A DNA stretch of 64,000 bases from Acanthaster planci (lineage: Eukaryota; Echinodermata; Asteroidea; Valvatida; Acanthasteridae). Shown piece after piece: positions 11,791 to 21,869 of the stretch. A program made the position numbers and the translations under genes. The notes beneath the pieces were generated by a model that saw only the letters and a program-made list of their open reading frames with translations, ran no database searches and was not told where the DNA came from. The first letter of the stretch is position 1; each line of letters opens with the position of its first letter. The stretch spans positions 796,967-860,966 of the forward strand of contig NW_019091427.1 of assembly GCF_001949145.1 (NCBI RefSeq), given 5' to 3'.

Positions 11791-14150
11791 ATCGTCCACG
11801 TGCTAGATTTAGCTCGTCCTCAGGCCTGGACTTGACCCCTGAATGTTTTGTCTTTTTACGGAGCGAGCATCTTTAAGAGGCTTGCTTGGAGCACAACATG
11901 CTGGTATTGCTCCCTGGCGTGATGTGTGGCACCACTCACGTTGACATTGTGGACTGCTCTGAAAAAAGGAAGATGTCACAGTTGAAGTTTACAACATAGG
12001 CAGTGCTGGTGCTTCCATTGTTTAGACCATTTGATGGTGGGTGGAGGGGGGCGGGGAGTGGAGGAGGGGATGGGGGGAGGGTTGAGGGAACTCAGCTGTC
12101 CCATGTCAGATCTTTATGAAACTTTCCATGCAAGCAAAGACAGTTGTTATGTACATGTACATGTACTCTGTCCCTGTTACTAGTGTGCACGTTATGGACA
12201 CAATACACTGTCTTGCGGAATCTTACATACATACTGTTTAACACAGTGAATTGTTTTGGTGTATCGAGGTATTAAACACTGCTGTGGGGATTCAAAAGCA
12301 CAATGTTTGGGTAAGTAAATTGATTGTAATAATTACTTGCTATTATGATATACTCTTTGTTCATGCTGACTATGTGAATATGCAGCATTCCAAGCACAAA
12401 TATGTGGTAAAGTGTGCTTAGCAGGTTCATACTGTAGTAAGCAGCAATCCTCAACAATGGGATGTGAATGTACTGTTATAAGGGGAAAAACAGGACCAAA
12501 TACATGTGACAAACGTGAAACTTTTGCATCACAAGTGTTGAAAGATCTTGGAGATTACCACCAAACTGCCAAATGTTAAAAAAGTTGGTACAGTAGATGT
12601 CCATGTCCATGTATGCAGAGTCCTGGTTAAACTTTAACTCTAGACCAAACCCTCATGCAAAAACACATACATGTAAGTGCTAATGTTCAGAAAAAAAAAA
12701 ACAAAGAGAAGTGAACACTTGGGTTGGGATTTAGGGATAATTTAAAAAATGACAATGAACTGATGAAGTTAAGAGACATTCATACTGAGAAGACATGGTA
12801 CATGTACATGTACCATGTATATACCGGGGTATGTGTATGAAACATGTACATGTACACTACTCCATGGATGCACTGGAACTATTAAAGTACTGTACTTGTA
12901 TCGATCCACAAGTGCTTGGCCAAAAACATATTTTCCTAGTTTTTCCAACAATCAGTCGATGTGTTTTATTGTCACAATACTACAAGTGACACTTTGCTCA
13001 CTAATCCCTGCGCTCTTCAAACCTTTTATACAAAGAATCAATATAATTCCAAAGATCAGAGCTGTGGAAAATCCTTTAATCTTGTCAGCTTTACAGCAGC
13101 CTATTAATCCTGCTCAATTATTCATCTAGGTGGGGGTTCTTTGGCTTTCCTCTGTGCTCTATAACCCCTACCTTCCCTTTGCCAACCACTAAAAGGTACT
13201 TGTTAAATGTTGGCAAATGGCCAATGATAGTATTGCATCTGTGCTTCCTCCCCTATGAGGCATGCCATTTGTTGGATGTGGTATGTGACATGGATCACTC
13301 TTGCTGGGCATTCCTTAAAGTGGGCCTTCATGAATACGTGTACAATGCACATGGATGTCCCTTTAGTGTACTGTACCGGTACTTTCCCAGTAAGTCACAA
13401 TTAGAGACATACATGTAAGAGAGGGTAGATGTATGATGGATCCCAATCTTCCACTTGACTTTCCATTTTCATCCACGTTTTTATGATTTTTTCATACCCC
13501 ATCCCCAATGACCACCTGAACTAATCCCCCAAAACTTCCCAAATATGGTTGATTTTTTATGTGCATATAATCTCTATTCTAAACAGCGGATTTATTTTGC
13601 ATGTATTACCCCCCCCCCCCAATTTCCATGACTTGTGGCTGTTGTGATCACGCATGGCAGTGCATGTGTCCTTATTCAGTTTCTGTTAAATAATGGGGTA
13701 ACACAAGTAAAAATACTGTAAATAACTTTTAAAAAAGGAGAGAGTCTGACTCACTGGAAGTAGCAGTTCTTGCATTTATCCAACGTCAATCAGTAGGGAA
13801 AAAAATTTGGAATGGCCAAATTACCCATGTAGCAAACTCTCAACTCAAAACTGGATTACTTGAAAATCTGTTTGCCTCAAAGTCACACCTTGCCATATAA
13901 ATAGGATATAAAGTGCAGCTTTGATATAATTATCACAATGGAGCCTTCTCTTTTTAGGACAGGTACATGTACATGTATGTTATCACTTTCTGATGGCTGT
14001 CATAAAATTTTAAGGGAAAATCAGTGCTGCTCATAGGCCTACAGGTGCATGTACATGTACATAGGTCTACAGGTACATGTATATGGATCTCTTACCAATA
14101 TGAGGTCAACTTCTATCATATTCACCCTCCTTCTCTTACAACATATGGCC
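11791..14150. other. Upstream flank of NIN/NINL, no gene seen
   Basis: The sequence is AT-rich with several GTACATGTAC runs (about 12150-12170, 12800-12855, 13965-13980, 14048-14080), a G-rich patch at 12035-12085 and a poly-C run at about 13608-13620. Open frames here are short and show no family resemblance. The NIN/NINL 5' UTR and promoter may lie here or further right but cannot be placed. Confidence 0.5.
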
Positions 14151-14154
14151 TTGG

Positions 14155-14252
14155 GTATCCCCAGAACCATGGGCTCCAACACCTGCACCGCTCCCACGTG
14201 GGACAACGTAGGAGTGGGGCGCCAGACGTCAGACCCATGGTTCTGGGGGTAG
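14155..14252. repeat. Imperfect palindrome
   Basis: CCCCAGAACCATGGG near 14160 is answered by CCCATGGTTCTGGGG near 14235. Weaker pairing continues inwards through GCTCCCAC and GGAGTGGGG. It could form a hairpin of about 95 nt and may be a small fold-back element. Confidence 0.6.
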
Positions 14253-14652
14253 TCCGAGTAACTTGGACTCCACAAATCTCTGATTCTCACTTGATACTAA
14301 GCTGAGCGTATTAGACAGTTTAGGGACCACTTTGGAGGTGAAATTAGAGGATTTTGCTTCAGGGTACCAGCTATTTTGAATAATGGGATGGAAAGCCTAT
14401 ACCTGTGCTTACACCCTACTTTTACCTGAACATGTTCGAATATCAAAAAAGGCCATCTGTAGAGTCCCAGTTACTTGGACAATTCTAGGGGTGCATGTAC
14501 ATAGGTCCTTGGCTCTACTGAGCGGAGCGTTAGTATTCCTCTTTTTCTAATTTTGTACTGAATCGGTCATGCTAACGCTCTGTGACACTACATGTACATA
14601 TAGTGGAGTGACAACGGTTTTCAAAAATTCCAAATGCTCATTAATAATACAT

Positions 14653-15372
14653 GGCTTCCTTAAAAGCCAAAGGCCAACTGTTGGGGTTTCAGTGCTATTT
14701 TGGACATCAAAATCTGTCAAATTTCTACCGTTTTCATTCCACATCCATACATGTATGGCTGTGCCGAATATCCCGATCCATATTCAATCGAGTATCGAGT
14801 ATTCAAATATTGTTTTCCGAATTTGAATATTCATGAAAACGAAGGGAGAATTATCTTTTGTTGTAAATGAGAAAAAATGCATTATAGAGGCTTTGTTTCA
14901 AGCAGATTCAAATAAATAGCATCAGAAATCTTACAACCATTCAAAAAGTAAATTATTCATTTAAAATTTTAGAGGACAAAAGTACTGCTGGTCTCTAAAT
15001 CTTGCTAAATTGTGGCTGGAGATACTCCTAGACAAGCTATTATAGTGATAATAATGTAAAATTGAGTGCATTAATGCAACTGAAGTTTAGGAGTGCTACC
15101 AACGACTGTTTCATGGTTGGCATGTCTTGTGTCCTGACTACATATAGGCCACTCCTGCATGTTTCATTAGAAGACCATGTTCCTCCATTGAGTTATTGCA
15201 CTGTCAGCAAAATCTAGGCACACGTACATGTATGTATTTGAATGGGAGGAGGCCTCAAAAAGTTTAAGTGTTGTGCGTGTGTGGAGCAAAAACGGTCGAA
15301 TTTTGACAGATTCTTGAAGTCCGAAATATCACTGAAGCCACAACAGTTGGCCTTTGGCTTTTATTAGGAAGC
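14653..15372. mobile_element. Fold-back element with ~95-bp inverted arms
   Basis: The left arm (14653-14746) and the right arm (15277-15372) are reverse-complementary at most positions. Shared landmarks are AAAAGCCAAAGGCCAACTGT, TTTCAGTG, AATCTGTCAAA and ACCGTTTT. The 530-bp interior shows no coding potential. This is the shape of a non-autonomous DNA transposon or fold-back element; the superfamily and target duplication were not resolved. Confidence 0.7.
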
Positions 15373-18371
15373 AAGTAAGCCTACATGTATTTCCAGCACT
15401 GTACGGTTTGTATCCGGTTCAAAAGTGTGACGTCACTCCAGTTTAAACCACACGCACTGCTCATGAACTGCACATAGAGTTACAGTATTGATTGTCGTTT
15501 ACTAGAACCATGGAACCGGAATTATCTCTAGCAGCGTAGCGATCTGCAGCCATCTTGCCTTCTCATGGAGCTTGGACTGTACCATTTAGGTGTGGGTATG
15601 CAGGTAATGCCATAAACAACAGAGGGTACAAACCGGCAGCTAAAGATGGTTTGTGCATTGCTTGGATCATGTTGTGAGTAGAATTTTGTAAATTTCAAAT
15701 AATTTGTTTATTTTTATGTTTAACTACGATCATTTCCCATGATGAAATCTATACATTTTGTGGATGATCCGACTGTACTAAATTTCTTCATCACATAATA
15801 TTACCACCCCTGTAGCGCAATGGTATGGTCCCAGCTGCCCAAGAGGCAACATGGCTGCCGATTTCTGAGCTGATGAGAGGGAGGTGATTTCGGCAAAATT
15901 AAAACGGCAATTTGCCAGAGTTTAACCCGTTGATTTTTAGCCAAAATATCCTTTCGGCAAACACTTGTCTATACTGTTGAATACTGCTTCTTTTGTTTTT
16001 TTAATGTGGTTTGGTGGTGTTGGGGCTGTGTTGACGCTGTGTTCACGGTGTGTAACGGTCCGTTGCGTGTTGACGGTGTGCTGACGGTAATTGGTATGAC
16101 CGTTAACATGCATGTCCATACCATGCTCCATACCCATGCTGTGGGCGAACTGTACACTAGCAAAGTACGCGCACAACTTATTACTAAGCAATACTGTCAG
16201 CGTCACAATATGAATTATGAATCTACGGCACCTGTCAGGTGCCTTGACTTCCAGCGCACGAAGCGCTGTTTTGTTTTTCACAATGGCGATGCTCATGATC
16301 AGCATATAAATAACACAGGCCAGATTGTTCAAGGTGCAGTATATCGGAAAATATTCCGTTTGAGAAAGCTTTAGGGTGCTCATGTAAAAGTCCAAACTCT
16401 GAGGAATATGTTGATGTAAGAAAACTTGTCAAGGCATTCTCATTTCCGAAGATACTATTAAATGTAGGCATGTAGTTAGGATTCAAAGTTTGTGACAATC
16501 CTGCAGTTTGGATTTCAGACATTAAAGTCGTGCCTTGAAGTTGGGCTGTGATGGCGAAAGATGAGACAGATTTCAAAAGAGAGCCATCCACAGCCCTACG
16601 CGTGGGGCTACACCGATCCAGTCCAAAATTCGAAAAAGATGTACGTATATACTACTTTATACGCTCCACTCACTCATGTCAGTAGCTCGTCCTTTGCGTT
16701 CTCGTGGGCCTAGCACATTACTTTAAATAATAATGCATTATTTATAACACAGGAACAGCAACAACATCAGAAGACAACTTATTAATTAAATTGTTTTAAA
16801 CAATAAATACCTTTGAAGCTGTTTCCTCTCAGTCAGAGTTTAAAGTCCAAAGTATTTAAGTAACGAAGATCGAATGTTTACAATCGGTATGCACAATTGG
16901 CTGCTCATTTAGGTGATTCACCGTAGCTCCGCCTGACGGCGTCGGTCGTTGCTGTACACCAAATGGTGATCGCTGGTACACTTAGGTATTTGAACGTGGC
17001 CGCACGGGAAGGGAACCAGTGAAATTTATAACAAGTGAGTCACGTGACTCAAGCACCTGTTGCCTCCAATAAAAAAGCTACACGCCAAAAGAGGGCGGCG
17101 TTTCAGTTTAACGGTGATCGATGGTTGCAGGCAAGCAAATAAACTGCTATAGCCAACATTGATAATACATGAACTCAAGTTCCAAAAATCAGAAGAAGTA
17201 CGCGTTTCTCGGGCGTTTGAGACAAATTAAAGCCCACTTTATGATTTTCCATTTTCTTTTGAAATTTCCATTCATTAACCGAAGACTTCGGAAGATATTT
17301 ATTTCCATGGAAAGTCACCCCTAAAATGTAGTCTTGAAGCATCTTGCCATTTTGAAATATCGATGCCTACACTTCTCGAAAATTACTATATCGTTTTCAG
17401 GCACCGATTTCTTCCAAATCTCACTCAGACGCAAGCCGGTGTTCTCTTTGCCCGCCTAAACTTCTCTTCTCTACAAATCTTAAGTTCATGGGCCACAAAA
17501 TGCTCTATTTCGTAAAGAATCATGGTGCATTCAATTATTGTGATTTAGCCAGCTCAGGCAGTTTTTGGCCTTTTTACTTACCTGCATCCTTTAGTAAACC
17601 CCAGTTTTTACAGTTTCCCCCAAAACGTGTAAAACAGAGGGAAACGAGGTTCCAAATTCGATTTCAGGTGAACAATTTGAAGAGGTTGTTTCTCATCCAG
17701 GTTATGGGCCTATGACCTTGAGTAGGGCTGATAGTGCAGACGTGTAGTTTGGCTATTAGGCTAACATCTGTGAATTTCCAACTTTTTTAACTGCTGGAAA
17801 TTATCGCTTGTGACTGGAAACTACGGTTACTTTCTGTTGATCAGGGTTAGATTTGGCCAACTATTGATTCGAAATTCGCACACAGGTTTTTCTCTTGACT
17901 GGGAGGGTGCAGTACAGTACTCATGTTTTGAAACTCAGACTCTACGCTGGACCATTAATCAGAGTTTGAGTTTCAGAATGTGGGCAAGCAGCCCATCACT
18001 CTCCTGTCTTGTAATGCCATATTACACCCACCAGTCAAAATATTTGAATTGGTCAAAAGTTGTTGCCAGTGGTTGTTTCCCAATCCATCAGGCGTGAACA
18101 TGGAGATGACATTTGCTCAAGATACAACATGGTGCTAACTTCAAAAAAGGGAATTTCATCCACAATTATATGTTTTAGAACAAAATAACGATTCCTCAAA
18201 AAGAAAATTACACGTCTGAGAAAAGGTACTTCCGAGTGGTTTCTCAACTTGAGTGCCAGTACTATCAAAAACAAAGCTGTCCGTTATATGTACGTGATTA
18301 CTTTATTCTTCCCGAATGTGCCACCCCTGGATCTTTTCTGAACCACAAACAATCACGTTACTTCTTTTACA
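15373..18371. other. Intergenic, no confident gene
   Basis: It contains a perfect CRE-type palindrome TGACGTCA at 15428-15435 and a short degenerate GTGTTGACGG repeat at about 16015-16090. Two overlapping minus-strand open frames lie around 15937-16591 (152 and 118 codons); neither matches a family I recognise, and each reads through the other in a different frame. Confidence 0.4.
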
Positions 18372-18389
18372 TTGAGATCACTTAGAAGA

Positions 18390-19060
18390 AATGAAACCCG
18401 CACACCGTTGGGATCACTTTTATTGTCGAAAATGCAGAAAATTAGGATTACAAATGAAATAGATCAGCATCAATCCTTTAAATTACTGTATTCAAACCTG
18501 GATAATTGCCTTGTGGGTTCTGCGCCCAGGGACTTGAAAAAAAATGTGGTGAGGGAAAAATCCAAAAGTTATGCGGTGTTGACCAAGCATTCAGGCGCAC
18601 GGACTCCTGAAATTCGCTACGAATCACAGTTACCGGCTTCCATATNNNNNNNNNNNNNNNNNNNNNNNNNNNNNNNNNNNNNNNNNNNNNNNNNNNNNNN
18701 NNNNNNNNNNNNNNNNNNNNNNNNNNNNNNNNNNNNNNNNNNNNNNNNNNNNNNNNNNNNNNNNNNNNNNNNNNNNNNNNNNNNNNNNNNNNNNNNNNNN
18801 NNNNNNNNNNNNNNNNNNNNNNNNNNNNNNNNNNNNNNNNNNNNNNNNNNNNNNNNNNNNNNNNNNNNNNNNNNNNNNNNNNNNNCAGCAGAAGAGCTTA
18901 CCCGGTAGGCTAAGGTACTGATGGTAATTGATGGGTGAATTTAGCGTCTCTTATAGCTACTGACTGACATAAAGCGTTGGGAAAATAAAAGCTAACACTG
19001 GGATCCGAACCCACCGACTGACTATCTGAAAACCGCGACCTTAACCATTTGGCCTTTTCA
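18390..19060 (-). repeat. Composite tRNA-derived SINE-like element, copy 1
   Basis: Read on the minus strand from about 19060, it has a Ser/Leu-type A box (GGCCAAATGGTTAAGG) and a B box (GGTTCGGATCC). A second A-box-like motif (TTAGCCTACCGGGTAAG) then appears just before the gap. Left of the gap is a tail shared with the copy at 30.4 kb, including TGTGGGTTCTGCGCCCAGG and TGTGGTGAGGGAAAAATCC on the plus strand. The N run falls inside the element. Confidence 0.7.
18646..18895. other. Assembly gap (250 N)
   Basis: A run of N inside the SINE-like repeat; the length may be a placeholder. Any open frame crossing it is meaningless. Confidence 0.99.
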
Positions 19061-20185
19061 AAGAAGTTGCTTTTTTCGCTGTTCATATTAAGGAGATAAC
19101 AAAACCATTAATGTAACCTTACCACACAAAATGTTTCTGTGTAAATGCTGAGTGACTAAAACACTACAATAGTGCATCACGTAGCAAAAGTACACATGCA
19201 CAGAAACGATGGTGGTCAACATTAAAATTTCTCACTGACAGCTTCTCCTTAGTATTTTTCAATGGGGCAAGTTCCCAGACCAAGTCTGGACACACGCCTA
19301 CACACACAAACTCCTTCATAAAATTATTTGAACGACATGCCATTTTTCTCCCTTTTTTTGGGGGGGGGGCGTTTTCTTCACTTGCACAAAATTACAGCAG
19401 AAGGTTGAACCAGGACCCCAACAGTTCTGCTAATAAATAACATGTTAAATGGTGGATCTGATCTGTGGTGAAGTTCTTCAGTCACCTTGACCTGTCCTGT
19501 GAACGGTGCCTCTTTACAGTAAATTCCTTCTCTATAAAGATGTAGTTGAAAAGTGAGACCTTTTCCTGTCATGTTATTATTAATTTTTAAAATATGGATC
19601 TGTTGTCATATTTGCAGTTGTGTAAAATATTATTGTGAATACATCAGTGCGCTTCTTCCTATCAATACTATCTTGCACTGAGGCTTTCTCCCGTGGTAGC
19701 ATCCCAGTTGTGCCATGAATATGGAAATGCTCGTAGCATGAACACAAAAGGGCAATAAAAAAACCCTTGAAAATCTTGAAACAAAGTTGAAAGTAAGGTT
19801 AACTGAGACAGAAAGGTGCTCTTTGAGGGTTAACATTAAACGAAATTGATTGTAGCTGACCTTTATATAAGAAGTCGCAAATTCAGATCGTTAAAATATA
19901 ATTGCTTATACAAGTTAGTTACAGTGCTCTCTACATGTATAGGAAAGGTGGCGCAGGGATTATTTTTCTACTTTTATTCAACATCTTTTTTTAAGTTGCC
20001 GAAATATATTCCAGGGCCAACAATAAAGAAATATTGATACAGTATCCCGTTATTATTTTTTCATTTATTTAAGAATTTGGAACTTTCTACGTGCGAATGA
20101 CAGTACTACGTACAGTAAATGTACCATGTACTTTGACACTCGATGCTAAGGCAAGGTACCCTGAGAAGGCAAAAGAATATGTGGA
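19061..20185. other. Intergenic, nothing recognised
   Basis: AT-rich sequence with a poly-G run near 19361-19370. No coding, RNA or repeat feature could be supported by eye. Confidence 0.5.
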
Positions 20186-20189
20186 ATGC

Positions 20190-20480
20190 GTATGCGTACG
20201 GGGGAAGAGGTTGGAGCCACTGCGTACACCATGCGTACAGGGGGAAGAGGTTGGAGCCACTGCGTACACCATGCGTACAGGGGGAAGAGGTTGGAGCCAC
20301 TGCGTACACCATGCGTACAGGGGGAAGAGGTTGGAGCCACTGCGTACACCATGCGTACAGGGGGAAGAGGTTGGAGCCACTGCGTACACCATGCGTACAG
20401 GGGGAAGAGGTTGGAGCCACTGCGTACACCATGGTACAGGGGGAGGGGATTGGAGCCACTGCATACACCATGCGTACAGC
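20190..20480. repeat. 40-bp minisatellite, about 7 copies
   Basis: The unit, about GCGTACAGGGGGAAGAGG then TTGGAGCCACTGCGTACACCAT, repeats almost perfectly with GAGCCAC ending at 20220, 20260, 20300, 20340, 20380 and 20420, plus a diverged copy to about 20460. The unit lacks stops in several frames and 40 is not a multiple of 3, so long overlapping open frames arise on both strands by chance. Confidence 0.95.
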
Positions 20481-21725
20481 CGGAGAGGGTCCGAAAAGTC
20501 GGCATTTCGTGCGTACGTACTTTATGGACGGCCCCTAGTCGATAAGCGTGAACATTTAATAGGACACCTGTACTTGAAAGTCGGGAGGCTATCTTCGAAC
20601 GCACCACGCTTACGCCGAGACTTCTCGATCACCAATTGGTTCAATTTCCTCTATTTCTCCAAAACTGAAATTAGTTACTAAGTTACTCAGAAACATGTAA
20701 CAAATAACAAACGTAATTTGAGGATCTGCATAAATAAGAATAAGAGTATATAGTGGAACAAGAAATGATTTTGACATTTTCCTACAGACTTGTTCATACT
20801 TGTTCAATTTATGCGACAAAGCTTAAGTACCGAGCACAGCCTTCAAATCCAGATGCATCCTTTCCCCAAGTAAAGTATGTACTAAATTGCCACCAATATC
20901 ATTTGACATGATGTTGTTTCTGTTATGGTTGGGACGTTGGTTGTATATGTTACCAGCGGCGAGGGAACGATCTAGGAAATGGGGGCCGGTGTGACAGTGA
21001 CTTTGAAAATTTGAGAGCACCATTTTGGACTCGCCGAGATGAGAAGCGTGCCCCGGCCCTTCATAGAAGAAACCAATTACACCTCTATTTCTCGGTTCAG
21101 CAGCCTTATGGGTTGCTACTTTCAAACTGAAATAACCCACAATACCCCCATTAGATGGGGATGGGGGGGGGTCTTCTTTTCAGCCACCAGTTCATTGTAC
21201 ATGTTATTATTATGCTGAAAGAATTAAATTCGAAATGGATTTTTAAAAATGTAAAATCTGTCTTATACTGACAGTATTGGACGCGACTCGTGACAATAAT
21301 CAGTGACCTCAGTAATCACCCACAGGCTCCTCCTTAACCTTTGATCATACCGATAATTCCAGTTGTAAATTATGTACATTTGGATTATATGGATGTACTT
21401 TGTCACTTATGGAGGGATACATTTTGGATTCAACTGCGTAATTTTCCACAATTCTTATTAATACCCACGTGAGAGCCGTCATGTCTATTTTTAACTTGCT
21501 CTCGTGCAGAATATAAAGAAAAGAGCGCAGTCTGAGACCTTATCCAACGACTGCCAAATCCAGTTTCTACCAGCAGCCGAATCAATTCAATGTCAACACA
21601 GCACAGCTGGAAAAGGGGGTCTCACAGTCTCCTAAACTACTAACGTTTGCCAATTCAACTCAAATTGAGTTTTTTTTTTCGTATCCCATTTTGAAGAGAT
21701 TTCGCCGAGTTGTAACTCGACTGCC
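20481..21725. promoter_or_regulatory. TRIM gene upstream region with TATA-like box
   Basis: TATAAAG at 21512-21518 lies about 210 bp before the TRIM start codon, so transcription could begin near 21545. The assignment rests on position and motif alone. The rest of the stretch shows no gene; a 105-codon minus-strand open frame at 20823-21140 has no recognisable family. Confidence 0.4.
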
Positions 21726-21869
21726 ATGGCGGCCTTTGCTATCGAACCGTTGTCGCGGGAGTTAGAGTGTGGCGTCTGCATGGAGATTCTTCGGGATCCC
21801 AGGATACTGGACTGCTCACACACATTCTGTGCGCTGTGCATTCGCAGATTGGTCGAGTCAAACAAGAAG
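21726..21869 (+). CDS. TRIM exon 1 (first part of RING)
   Basis: 48 codons from ATG 21726 to donor AAGAAG|GTACCT, phase 0. It supplies the first six zinc ligands of the RING. A TGACGTCA palindrome (21875-21882) lies in the intron 6 bp after the exon end. Confidence 0.92.

Noticed and set aside
18372-18908. 178-codon plus-strand open frame
   Set aside because: Half of it is the N gap, and the rest is SINE-like repeat.
20087-20681. Open frames of 119-196 codons on both strands across 20.1-20.7 kb
   Set aside because: They arise from a stop-free 40-bp tandem repeat read in several frames; no real protein signature.
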